A stretch of 64,000 bases of DNA from Rhizopus arrhizus (taxonomy: Eukaryota > Mucoromycota > Mucoromycetes > Mucorales > Rhizopodaceae), in assembly GCA_024220505.1 (NCBI GenBank), contig JAKZZE010000004.1:248001-312000 (forward strand), read 5' to 3'. Positions 1-11,538 of this stretch are shown piece after piece (position 1 is the first letter of the stretch; each line of letters begins with the position of its first letter). The notes beneath the pieces were generated by a model. That model had not been told where the DNA came from. It ran no database searches and saw only the letters and a list, made by a program, of their open reading frames with translations. The translations under genes were made by a program, and so were the position numbers.

Positions 1-286
1 GGACTGCAACCTTTGACAGGAGTTTTTGGAAAAGTAGATAAGACACAGTCTATTCAAAAGTTATCTTGGGCTACACTCGATGATAAAAAACTCGTAAGTC
101 TTCTTTCAGCCGATATGAATATCAATTGTTTTTACTCAACTATTCTAGTTACTTGTTGCACGTAAAAATGGTAAAATTCAATTCATGTCACCAGAGGACG
201 GCTCAATTATAAAAGAATTACAAAACAAGCATGTTGGCACAGATGAAAAGCAGGGCTATTTTGTTGGTTTATTTATTCACAACAAG

Positions 287-322
<36 letters not shown>

Positions 323-1337
323 CAATTTAGTTTACGACTTATTCTCTATAGTTGTTTATGTGCTTGTACTTCAACAGGCGACCTTTCATATACACCTTTA
401 GACGCTAAAGAAACAATCACATTAACCAACCTTGGATCCAACTTGGAAATCATGCGTGGTCATCCTTCACTGACACACATCTTTGCTATCGGTGGAAAGG
501 ACAAGGACTTGAGTATTTATAACCTTGATGAACTTATTCAAGAGAAGGAGCAGGTCGAGAGCGTAAACACCGGACCACAAAAGAATACATCACCTCACAA
601 AAAGAATGCAACAAAAAACAGTGCCTTGATTTTCCAAGCAAAGAATGTGAAGAATGACTTTTTGGATCTTCAACAGCCTGTTTGGATTCAAGATCTTCAG
701 TTTATGAACAAGGAAGCAACCAAAGTAGCTGTTTCAACACATTATCATCAAGTACGAAAAGAGTTGATATTTTGAGAAAAAGTGACTAAGATAGCTTTCT
801 GTAGTTTCGTTTATATGACATAAAAGTAGCAAGACGACCCACGATGAATATAGAAATTGGAAAACACCCAATCAAGGTGTTGTCTGTGGGTAAAGATTTC
901 AACCATGTCTTGTTTGCGGATACCATGGGCACAGTGGGTACAATTGATATTCAAACTGGCAAAAAATCGGCTCAATACAAAGGTAAAACTTGCATAGTCT
1001 AAGGTATCCAATGACGCTTACACGGTAGCCAACAGGATTCACAGGTGCTTGTACTGCATTGGCAGTAACGCCACAAGTCACATTTGACGAGAAAATAGAC
1101 AAAGAACAGTTTGTGATAAGTACCTCTTTGGATCGATTTTTAAGGGTGCATGAAACAAGTACAGTCTATCGTCAATTGGTTGATAAAAGTTACTTGAAAC
1201 AACGATTGACCTGCGTTTTGGTGGATGAGGACTTTGAATATCCTCTCCCATCAAAGCCTGCTGATGAAGAAAATGAAGATGATCTTTGGGAATCCATGGA
1301 AGTTGTAAAGGAACGTAAAAGAAAGCATCAGGATTAA
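1..1337 (+). CDS. NSA1: Nsa1/WDR74-like WD40 ribosome biogenesis factor (5' end outside window)
   Basis: The C-terminal part of a WD-repeat protein of the Nsa1/WDR74 family, which acts in the nucleolus in maturation of pre-60S particles. Five exons give one continuous frame: 1-93, 149-285, 352-751, 805-982 and 1036-1337 (stop TAA). Features typical of the family are the CTSTGDL strand, the HQ-x-RLYD strand followed by ARRP, and the FVISTSLDRFLRVHE blade. The tail is acidic then basic and ends KRKHQD, like a nuclear localisation tail. The intron at 286-351 holds an A run of about 30 nt; reading through it gives a false poly-lysine protein. The start codon lies left of the window. Family call is by pattern recognition; exon phases all agree. 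Confidence 0.85.
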
Positions 1338-2023
1338 ATAAAAGAGCATTCATCATAGACTGTGTATACTATTTTAACTTTTGTGAAAAGACGATGCACG
1401 GATGAGTAGATGCATCAAGAATCTGTATCCTTATTTTATGAAAAAAAGTTGCATGGAAACAAGCTAAAAACACGTGTGCTGCTGTGCAGTAGACTCAAGA
1501 ATGAAGCTCATTTTAAAGCTGAGAGTAAAACGGGTTGATATGACAACTGATATTTTTTTGTTTGGTGAGTATCGGATCATTTATTTCCATGGCAGTAAAC
1601 ACGCATGTACATTGACTTGCAGGTAACCATGAGTGTATAGAAATGAAACAATAAGCCATTGTGCTACAAATAAGGTACTTCTTCTTCAAGTAAAATGATT
1701 TGTTTACAACAGACGATCATCTGTCACCTGTAAACAAACGCATAATGTGATTTGTTTTAAATTAGGTTTCATCCTAAAAAACTAGGCGAGCGCTCATTGA
1801 ATACAGACCGATAGCCCTATTGTTGTCATCTACACATGGTCTGAATCTATACAAGCTGTCGTACACACGGTTTAAATTTCCATAAAAAGTCTTGTCTATT
1901 CTCTCCTTTTTAAAACTCCATAACAAAAAGATGGGTTCATAAAAAAAAAAGAGCACACATATAATTAGAAACGCACACGCCTTTTTTTATTATTTTTTTT
2001 TTTTTTTCCTTTTCCTATTCAAC
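1338..2023. other. Intergenic region, no gene recognised
   Basis: About 690 bp between the Nsa1 stop and the start of the RRM-MLLE gene. It contains short AT-rich stretches and a T-rich pyrimidine tract at about 1980-2010, directly upstream of the next ATG, which is a likely promoter or 5' leader feature. No ORF here resembles a protein. Confidence 0.5.
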
Positions 2024-4235
2024 ATGAAGCCTATCATTAGATTACCAACTCGCGAAAACAGTATACAACCCATTGAATTGTACTTTGAAGATGAAGAGAA
2101 TCAAATATCAGACATTGAAATATATCAAGTATTACAAGACTTTATACCTATTCAGTAAGTGTATCTCATCCAATGTCCTATTCTAATTTACAGAGGACAG
2201 AGTGAGAAGAGAAAGGTTGGGTGGTTACATTAGTTTCAAAGACATGAAAGCAGGTAAACAAATAAACAAAAAAGTAGACTTTTGTTTACTTTTTTTCAAA
2301 CAGCTGAAAAGGCGTATTCATTTTACAATGGTTACGTATTTCCAAACAATACAATCTTCAAATTATGTTTCAAAGACACTCAGCAGCCAGAAGGCTCTAT
2401 TTTACAAGTAAGAAATTTACCCGATTATATCGATCATCATCAACTGTATGATGTATGCAGACCTTTTGGAGTGCTTGCGATGTGTAAAGTCATCAAACAA
2501 GGAATGGGACTTGTACAATATGTCACAAGGCAAGATTCAGATGCGTGTCAGTACAGTTTGGTAACGTAAATAAAAACAAAAAAATACAATGATTTAATGG
2601 TTGAATAGAATAATAAAGTAATAGAAGGTTGTTTAATGTAAGTAAAAGATAGAGAAAAAAAAAAATAAACAAATGTGTTGGTCATGTATACAAAAAAAAA
2701 AAATATATTTAATGTCTTACACATTTCTTTTTTTCTTTTTCTTTTTTTTCTTTCTTTTTGTTCATAGTCAAGTAACAATACTTATGGCAAATAACATGAC
2801 TAATCCTATGCAACTTATGGTAAAATCTATTGCTTATGATTTCTATTATGTTCTAATATGTAAACACCCTCTCACACTTGCAGAGTCAAGAAGAGAGTAA
2901 TGGTTATGTGGATTATATGAACCTTTATGTTAAAAATCTCGATTTATCCATACAAAACCAAGATCTCTTTCAGCTCTTTCGTCCATACGGTCGAATTGTC
3001 TCTGCTCGTGTGATGAGTAATCCCATGACAGGTTTATCCAAAGGATATGGATTTGTTTCCTTTAGTAAACCAGAAGAGGCAGCAGAAGCCTTGGAGGCCA
3101 TGAACGGATTCATGGTACGATCGAAATCGATGACGGTTGCCTACCATGAACCCAAAAGAAAAAATCCTATAAAATCTTCTTCTTCCACCACCACGTCCTC
3201 TGCTCCTTCTAATTTTACTCCCATCGATTACCCTCCTCCTTATTTTGAACCGCATGAATGTAACTATCACAGAAAAGAGGAGTGCAAAAGTAACCCTGTT
3301 TTCAATCTAGTTAAACCTTGTATGATGGAAATGGAGGAACCAGTGCATTTCAAAGACATGTCATCCATTCCTTTACAGAGAAAGGTAATATCTCCTGTTC
3401 CTCACCCCCTACAAACAATAACCCTTTCCTTAAAAGGCATCCGCCATAGATTATCATCCTCTTTCCCCAGCACCCTGTCAATTCACACGGCCTTCATTAG
3501 CCTCTCTAGCCTCTGGAGCATCCATACAACCTCCACCTGTGGAGCATAAAGGACTGAAACGTAAGGGATCAATGGAATCTGTCATGACCGAGACAAGTGC
3601 ACAGATGCAGAGGATGAAGATGACAGAGGCAGTGAAACGAGTGGGTGCCTTTGGACCACAATTGGACAATATTGTGGATATGCTGCTGACACTGAAAAGA
3701 AAGGAAAGGTCTCTTTGTTTATTTAATCAAGAGTTTTTAAAGGACAAAATTCAGGCTGCTGTGGAAGCATTAGAAGTATTCGATGAAGAAGAGGAGGAAA
3801 ACGATGAGGTCTTTGTGAGGTAAGCAAAGGGGGGGGCATGGATATATAAAATCAGTGGGTTTTTATTTATTTTTCTTAGCAGCAGAAAACGTTCTATTGT
3901 CTCCAGAGTACCCTCTCCACCTCAAACCTATTCATTACCTCCACCCAAGCCAGTGGTAGCCATCAAAGAGGCACCGACGGAAATAAGCAGCCTCTTGATC
4001 TCACTCGAAGGAAAACCTCTTCACGAACAAAAGCAATTGCTGGGTGATCAATTGTTCCCCTTGGTTAAGGTAAATCAATCTGTTTGTTTTACAACACTAA
4101 CCGAATGATCAGGCCACAGGTGTTCGACATGCACCCAAGGTGACGATTCGATTGCTGGATACAGTCCAACTGGAAGAATTAGCAAAAATCATGTTTAATA
4201 AGGACATGCTAAAATCACAAATTGACAAACTATAG
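2024..4235 (+). CDS. Rrm4-like RNA-binding protein: three RRMs plus C-terminal MLLE domain
   Basis: Eight exons keep phase throughout (2024-2154, 2201-2253, 2304-2565, 2768-2819, 2884-3384, 3437-3819, 3880-4069, 4113-4235) and encode about 564 residues. RRM1 (about residues 1-85) is divergent; RRM2 follows from about residue 90 (ILQVRNLPDYI); RRM3 is the most typical, with RNP2 LYVKNL and RNP1 KGYGFVSF. A Ser/Pro-rich linker and an acidic patch lead to a C-terminal MLLE (PABC) fold carrying the KQ-x-LGDQLFPLV core. Three RRMs followed by MLLE is the layout of Ustilago Rrm4, which carries mRNA on motile endosomes during hyphal growth; poly(A)-binding protein differs in having four RRMs. The role is inferred from this layout. 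The segment at 3709-3748 could be read through or be a very short intron. The gene converges on the lipase gene. Confidence 0.7.
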
Positions 4236-4244
4236 AATAAAAAT

Positions 4245-6049
4245 TTATTGAGTGATGCCTTGCTCTACAAACATATGATGTTCTCTTGCGCGTTCCAATC
4301 CATTAAAATAATGAATAGGAAGATGATCACGCATAAAGAAGGGATAGAGGGATTCAATAAAACTGATGGGGTCCAAGCCAAGTTGATCCACACCATATTT
4401 GGTCCAGGCAGAGTAATACGTATCCGACGTCTTTGCATACTTGCTTTTCTTGTCAGTCGTGTGCTTCAGCTCTTGCTTGGCCGCCGTGTGAGACCATACT
4501 TTATTCCAGCGACCGGACGAAAGGATCACGTTCAGGTTGGTTTCATAGTGAGAGGGATAGGCCTTGAGCGGCTTTGGGTTGAGGATCGGATGTGTGATCT
4601 GAACGGCATGGCCAACGTGGGAATAGTTGAAGAAATCCGTTCGAGGCGCATAGTGACCGATCGTGGGGCTGTTGTATCCCGGGGGCAGATGACAGATCAA
4701 ATCGGATTTATTAATGACACGCCAAAGGGTCGAGGTACGATTGAGGGGCAGGTTTGAATAGGAGGCAAACTCGGACGCAAAGTCGCTGTCGCCCACAGCC
4801 GGCGTGCCAAACATGTAACAGTCGCGCAAGGTGCAGTAGGGCTCGATGTCTCCCGGACACTTGAGCCACCGAGCAAAGAGGAGGGAGCCCATGGCCGCGC
4901 CTAAAGAGTGGCCTGTGACCCAGAGTTGGATCGGTTGCTGAAAGTGCGCTTGCATCGTTTGGGCGCGCTTGACGACGGCTGTTTGAATGGCATAGTAGGG
5001 GTCACCACTGTGCTCATCGTCCATGTGGGTCGGAAACAGGCTGTCATAGAATCCTTCATGGGCGGATCCAAAGAGGTAGGTACGTGCGTCGGTGCGTTGC
5101 AGGGTGGCGTCCACAAGGAACTCGCTGTAATTCGTCGGCGTCGTGCCCTTGAGGGCCACGATCATCACCGGGTAATCCTCTGACCAGTACAGACCACAGA
5201 ATGGCCCTCCCAGCGATTTCAGTTCGGTCATTCCGGCAAATTGAAGACCGTATTGCTGGGCAATGTGGCGTATGGACGCTTCGGATTCTGAAATTAATTG
5301 GTGCATCCGTTTTTCCATCTCTTTGGTGAGGTTCTTTTGATAATCCAGATTCGATTCATGCGCTTCCTTGACCTTTTCATCATCTCGTTCATAGACAAGT
5401 GCGGATAGGACAATCATGGTTTGAGCGATGCTGATATCAAACACGCGATTCCTATGGTCTGTGCTGACGGGAGAGGGTTCACCAAGAGCAGGCAAAGTGC
5501 TTCTGATCAACTCGCCTGTTTGTTTTGATAATAAAAGCTCAGGCGCACCTACAGATGCATGTGAGTCTCCTTTATTTTTCCCTTGATGTTATTTAAGTTA
5601 CCCCAACTGATCATGCCAAAGCCTACATAGATGGAATCAGTGTACAACCTACAAAAAAGGACATTTATTTATTTACCAAAACCATAATCTCTACTAATCA
5701 GTTTCATAAGATGATTACCACCCAAACCATCCATAAATAACTTGAGACCCAATTCAAAAAAGAACAGAAATCCACTGATGATAGGATACGACAACAAGAA
5801 GGCCAAGGAACTGATAGGTGCAGTAAAAATGGCAAGCCAGTTGAAATAAAAACATAAAAACAAATTCTTGTAGACACCCAAAGCATATCGCCAATAGCCA
5901 CTAGGTCGATAGCGTTTACTAGATTGAAAACGATGAATGAAATAAACAATCCAATCGGTCAAGGTGGAAGGTGTTGCTGTACGAGTAAAAGCATCTTTGG
6001 GCCCTTTTGATACTTCTTTAATATGTTGCTGACTTGGAATATCTCGCAT
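4245..6049 (-). CDS. Class 3 lipase with N-terminal membrane segment
   Basis: Three exons in phase: 6049-5677, 5622-5602 (only 21 nt) and 5548-4245, giving 565 residues. The N-terminal part (about residues 50-110) has one or two strongly hydrophobic stretches (LFLCFYFNWLAIF, IISGFLFFFELGL), so the enzyme is probably membrane-bound and not secreted. The catalytic part has the alpha/beta-hydrolase nucleophile elbow VTGHSLGAAMG, the upstream strand VALKGT, the Asp region NKSDLICHLPP and a likely catalytic His near GHAVQITHP. The family hydrolyses acylglycerols or related lipids; the substrate cannot be told. The stop is 9 bp from the stop of the neighbouring RRM gene, so the 3' UTRs must overlap in antisense. 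Confidence 0.8.
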
Positions 6050-6270
6050 TTGTTAAATAAAAAAAATTAAAAAAAAAATTGGAAAAAAAAAATCTGCTTT
6101 ATATACTGTATCGTCATTAGAAAATACAAGGTATCGCATATGGGTTTGCGCAAAGCTTTTACTACGCATTAAACCCCTAATTTTACGCCTTTATTCTTTG
6201 TTAAATTTACATATCGTTCTAGATTTTACGTCTATTGGACTTATCAATCCCGTTCACATATATTTTAATG

Positions 6271-6612
6271 TTTTACGCAAACATCTTTTTCTCTTTAAGC
6301 CAAGGTATAGAAGCTTAAGATGAAATCATGCAATGTTTCCAGAATCTTTTGTAGCAGGAATAAACCTATTGCATAAGATCTTTCGCTACCATGTCCTTTC
6401 ATTTCAATCTCAGTTTATCTTGTCCTCTATTATTTTTTATAATCGAACAAATGAAATACAATCCATAAATATAATGGATGAAATAAAAAAAAAGGGTAAT
6501 ATAATACCATGCAATAGGTTTATTCCTGCTACAAAAGATTCTGGAAACATTGCATGATTTCATCTTAAGCTTCTATACCTTGGCTTAAAGAGAGAAAGAT
6601 GCTTGCGTAAAA
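6271..6612. repeat. Long near-perfect inverted repeat, 104-bp arms with 134-bp spacer
   Basis: The left arm 6271-6374 and right arm 6509-6612 are reverse complements at 102 of 104 positions by my reading; the two differences lie in the outer third. The transcribed unit would fold into a long hairpin. No transposase is nearby and I did not find a clear target-site duplication, so it could be a foldback or MITE-like element, or a source of double-stranded RNA. Confidence 0.85.
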
Positions 6613-8916
6613 TATCATCAACGGAGTGAAAGCTAAATAGGGTATAGTTGTGGCTATTTGTAAGAGCTTAGTGATTTTTTTTTATTTTAGTTGTTAAACA
6701 GTGATATTTTTATTTTTATTTTTCTCGTGTATCAGGCTCAGCTAATAAAAGAAAATCAAATATTGAGTCTTAAATGAACGAATTTTAGAGCTATAAATAT
6801 TTCACGAGTATAGGACATTGGATATAGACATTTGCACGGTAACTTTTATGAAACGCATTAAAATGAATTACACAGAGCTTTCTTCTATTACCACCAAGTG
6901 ACGTATGGAATGTGCTACTAATCCATCACAGAAAGTTACCAAGAATGAAAACACTTTTCAATGCTTTTAGCTCATAGAAAGGATGTGCTTTTAAACAAAT
7001 CAAAGAAATGGACTTGTGTTTCTAATTTTTGCCACCTACGAAATATATTCATCATCTCAATGAATAATGCAAAATTTGCACATTCTGAGAAGGCAATATA
7101 AGAAGGGGTTGTGAAGGATCAAGAAACCGATCATTGCAAAATGCAAAAAGCCGCTTCAAACAAGTCTATTTGATCATATATCATACGTACTTGTAATAAT
7201 GATAAAGCTTTTTTTTTATTAAAAAGTGTTCTGTTCAGCTTGTTGATGATTGATTCATTTATCAAATGAACATCTTGTTGAACAAGGGGGAGGGGGTTTG
7301 TATCAGAAGAGTAAAAAGAGCCCAAGTCAGTTTGCATTCTCAGACATTGTAAATGAAATTTCCCCTGTTCTTCAAAAGATTGATCTGATAAACAAAAGCT
7401 TGCAACTTTATCTAATGGCTTTTACTTTTAACAATGAATCAAGAAGGAAAATAATGCATCTGATGAATGATTACAAGTCATCAAAGTTACTGACAGTATG
7501 TTTTCAGTAGCTCTTTACATCCTACACCCACATTCCATGACTTTTTCTTTTCCAAACACACTTCCCGATTGAACTATTGTCTGTAGCTGATGGGAAACCA
7601 TTTCTAAAGGTTTTGCCAGGATAATATACGAAACCATTAGTAATGGTCAAAAGGATCTAAAGAGAAAGGAGAGCTCGAATAAAAAGGAAAGGGTGAGGTG
7701 TTTGGAAGGAATGTGGGGGGGGGTATAAGTTAGAGCTCTTGTAAGGTGGGTAAAAGAGAGGACGCTTATTTTACTAAATAGCGGATCTGAGATGTCAAAG
7801 TTGATGAAAAACATGCTGTAAAAATACAGTTATTTTGTGGATGAAAAAGAAGAGGTTAGAAAATTGAGGTTGATAGAAATGTTCATTGGAGGTTAAAGAT
7901 GAGTTTGTTTCTAGCATTTTTGAAATAAGAGTATATTCCACTTGCTATCTTTAACTTATGATTGATTTAAAAAGAAACGCGTAAAGTATGATGTAGACAA
8001 AAGAAACAGCAGTGCTATCATGTATATATCTGTTCGTATGCATGAGTTGTACTGACGCCTCTATGTAAGTTTTTTTGGCTGTGGATAATTTCATTAAGTG
8101 AGCTAGGTAAATTATATGCTAGACTGTTGCTGACGTAAAGGATAAGAAAAATACTCCTTGGGTCGTGACAGATCATTAGTTGCTTAATATCTTTTTCCTT
8201 TTAATAATGGTGCTGACAGTGAAAAAGGTGCTTTGGGGAAGCACTGTACTGTTTTCAAGTCAGCTTTCCAATTCAATTGACTTGAGCCCAAATGAAAAAT
8301 ACATTTAGTTATTAAATGATCTTTCATTCTATTTGCAACGCGATAATGATACATTCCTTTCATGGTTCATTTCGCAAGTTCAAATCTTTGAAGATTACAG
8401 TCTATAATCCCATTTTTTTAATTGGGCAATTCACTTTTAAACACTCATTTTCCATTTTAGTTTTCAGTGTTTGAAAAATACCCGAAAAAACAAAATTGAC
8501 TTTGTACTCTGACAGACAGATTAATGCGCTGATTGAGGGATATGTTGTAATTCAATACCAACGGTATTTGTCATACAAAAAGAAAAATTCAATTTCTTTC
8601 AACAAGAACAAACTTGTCAAATTGAATAGCTTGTTGTAGAAATAGATTGCTCACAAATTAATGATAAGATTGTTATTGTTCAACCCATCGATGTATAGTA
8701 GGATAAAATAGCCTTTCAGCATTGTCAGTAAACAATGGATATAAAGTGCTTATGATTTAATGATACGGCAATACGAATTTGTCATGTGTAAGGGACTTTA
8801 AAGGGTGTGTTGTCACACCAAAAGAAGATGTGACGTTTTGTTTATTTGATTTTTTTTTTTTTTCCTTTCTTTCTCTCTCTCTCTCTCTTCTCTCTTTTTA
8901 TTTGTATACCGAGTTT
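6613..8916. other. Long intergenic region without recognisable gene
   Basis: About 2.3 kb with only short ORFs that resemble no protein and lack splice-linked continuations. It includes a run of nine Gs near 7715 and a CT-rich tract at about 8865-8895 just upstream of the Bqt4-like start, a likely promoter element. Confidence 0.5.
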
Positions 8917-10173
8917 ATGGACACAATACTTCCGTTACAATTTCAATTATTATTTAATTGGCAAAGGGAGGATGAGATCAATATAGAGAATCGCATGTAT
9001 CCAGTTTTCAAGGTCGATCTGAATCACACTTCCGTCTATCGCCTCATTCATCATGACTTTGAACAACATTATCTGTCGGCTGGCCAACTCTTTCAAGCCT
9101 GCGGTTTGACGATCACTGAGGGCTTTTTTCTGTTTGACTTGAAACATTCGGACTTTGAAGTCGATTTTATGAATATCCATTTTCCGTTTTGCGACGTCTG
9201 GGTCAGTATGGATCAAGGCAGACGGATGGTCCGTGCCCTAGGATGTGAGGAAGAACTACGTCTGTTGGTGAGTACGATGCTGGACGACTGCTACTCGACC
9301 GACAATATGAATCGAAATGAACTGATGCACAACTGGACTGTGCCTTCCATACCCCACCTGCAATACTCAACCAGAGCTCTTTTAGAAACAACCTTTGATC
9401 GTGTCGAGTTAGTATCACAAAAAATTCGGACGCAGATCTCACGACGCGTCAAACAGCAAGGGATCGTCATGAAGGACAGGGCACAGAACGGATTGGTGCG
9501 GTGGCAGGTCTGGACTTATGAATTGTTCCAGATGGATGAGCCGGTGACAGATCGGTCTGGTGCTGTCTGGGATACACTGCAAGGTCTGCTCTTTGATCTA
9601 CAGACACTGAGTCGAGAAGGAAGGCTAGAGAAAAAAGAAAGGGTGTTGTCGGATAATATGATGATTGGCAATATGCCTTTAAAAAAGGAATATTTAAGTC
9701 AAAGTGCCCAATTACAGCAAATTTATATTGCTGTCATGATAGAAAAGGCAATGAATGAGCTGAATAGGATAAAGTTGAAATCAGAGACTACTGAAGATCA
9801 AGTAATAAAGACTCAAGATATTCTATCGCCGCCACCACCGCTACCAGAGCAACCTTCTCCTCCTAGACCAGTCACAATCCATAGTAGTAGTAGCAGCAGC
9901 AACAGTGTAGACAATCATAAACACGTTGGTGTAGAGAATCATATCCTCTTTCACGATCGACTGGACTTGTTTGAACAAGAATTATATCGAATGAAAAGGA
10001 AAGCCAAAAAGAAATTTGAAGAAATAGACTTGACTCAACAGCAAATGATTCAGCAATTGAACGAATTTAACTTTTGGAAAATAAAATTTGAAAAAAATAG
10101 AAAATCCGAAAGAATTTGGATGCTCATGTTTATGTTGACTACCATCTCGGCTATTCTTGTCGTTTTAAAATAA
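8917..10173 (+). CDS. Tail-anchored APSES/KilA-N-like protein, Bqt4-like
   Basis: A single-exon gene of 418 residues starting at the ATG after the CT-rich leader. Residues about 28-135 follow the APSES/KilA-N pattern: a VYRLIHHD strand, SAGQLFQACGLT in the position of the N-x-T-x-hL-x-x-aG motif, then WVSMDQGRRMVRALG and a helix before LLVST. The middle is Pro-rich (about residues 305-325) with a Ser run. A coiled coil (LFEQELYRMKRKAKKKFEEI) leads to a C-terminal membrane helix (MLMFMLTTISAILVVLK), so the N-terminal bulk faces cytosol or nucleoplasm. In fission yeast, Bqt4 has an APSES-like domain and a C-terminal anchor and ties telomeres to the inner nuclear membrane. Homology to Bqt4 is inferred from layout and the weak domain pattern; a role in telomere tethering is a hypothesis. 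Confidence 0.5.
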   Translation: MDTILPLQFQLLFNWQREDEINIENRMYPVFKVDLNHTSVYRLIHHDFEQHYLSAGQLFQACGLTITEGFFLFDLKHSDFEVDFMNIHFPFCDVWVSMDQGRRMVRALGCEEELRLLVSTMLDDCYSTDNMNRNELMHNWTVPSIPHLQYSTRALLETTFDRVELVSQKIRTQISRRVKQQGIVMKDRAQNGLVRWQVWTYELFQMDEPVTDRSGAVWDTLQGLLFDLQTLSREGRLEKKERVLSDNMMIGNMPLKKEYLSQSAQLQQIYIAVMIEKAMNELNRIKLKSETTEDQVIKTQDILSPPPPLPEQPSPPRPVTIHSSSSSSNSVDNHKHVGVENHILFHDRLDLFEQELYRMKRKAKKKFEEIDLTQQQMIQQLNEFNFWKIKFEKNRKSERIWMLMFMLTTISAILVVLK

Positions 10174-11464
10174 AAATATTCAAGAATAGGTCTTTTAATC
10201 TTTTGCTTATCATCCAGCTTTTCACTTCAATATTTCTTTTCAATAGAAATGCTTTTTATTCAACAATGGAAAAAAAAAAGAAGAAGTTGACAGCTATCGG
10301 TTGCATTACTTCAGTTTGAATAGTACTCACTCGTTCTTTTTGTACAACAAAAAATTTATAAAAGTGTGTTGACAACTAGCCACCTAATTCTAAAAGCTAT
10401 AAAAAGTTCATCTCGATTCCTAAAATCAGTAAAGCCATCGTTCCTATAGCAGAGATGTCTTAATGACTTTAATACATGCTATGCATAATCTATTCTTGAA
10501 TCGTATACCATTGAAAATGAACCAATGTGATACTTTTGGACTCAAACCATCCATGATCTTCAAATATCTAGTCTTGTTCTTAACATGAAGCCTACTATTT
10601 CTTTTTCTATAAATATCATAAATATACATTAGCTAAATTATGATGCACACTCGAGTTAGATCTCATCTTTACTCCTGCATGTCCCAAGTTGAATTCATGC
10701 ACTCTATCACATTTTGCTTAGACTCTTCCTAATACAAGAGTAGATTGTATGATGAAACTCACACACATGTCTCTTTCCTATCCTCTATTGATAAATCTGC
10801 GGAGATTTTTTATGTTTGGAAATTTTTAACGATTGTTTATATTGCTTTTTAAAATGTGTGCATGGCTGATTCAAATTTAGATCTTGTATGCGATTACTCT
10901 CTTTGCTTTGAAATGATGCTCTTGCAAACTTGGGATGGTTATGATCCACATGTTATGTTCTTTGAATATCTCTTTCTAAAGTATGTCATGACTGTAACAT
11001 GTTGGAATACACTATAAAAATTACTTGAAATGATTGAACAATTAAAAAAAAAGTGGTTCTTTTTTTATCATCTTTGAGCTTTTATGTTGTTCATGAAGGA
11101 AGAAAAGGCTGCAAACCATGACAAATTGTTTTTATCAGATGCATTCTTCCCAGCATAAAGGTGTTATAAATAAGTCTATTTGCTCTAAATGTGGGTATCA
11201 CTTTAACTCTTATCAATTTTTGTTCAAGGCTAATAGAAATCATTTGTTCCACAAAAATTGAGGATCAAAAAGGTAAAGGAGATAGTATGGATAAACGATT
11301 AGATATCACTTTCAAAACAAATTGTTCTTGGAAATCGACATGTGAAAAAGAAGCTAAAAAAGGTTTATAGCGGCCCAATAAAATAACATTCTCACATAAC
11401 GCTTCTGTCTAATTTACCATATTGTAGTGTACAATTAATTTATATTTAATTTAAAAATCCTTTC

Positions 11465-11496
<32 letters not shown>

Positions 11497-11538
11497 AGAA
11501 GTGAGTGATATTGCCAGCTTTTACTAGAGAATACTTAC
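10174..11538. other. AT-rich intergenic region, nothing recognised
   Basis: About 1.4 kb with no supported ORF. It ends in an A run of nearly 30 nt at about 11465-11493, which abuts the truncated relic gene to its right. Confidence 0.5.

Noticed and set aside
185..775. 196-residue ORF with a poly-lysine stretch
   Set aside because: It reads through an intron with an A run; the spliced frame gives a normal WD-repeat protein.
4248..4757. 169-residue plus-strand ORF
   Set aside because: Shadow of the lipase gene; no motif and codons follow the other strand.
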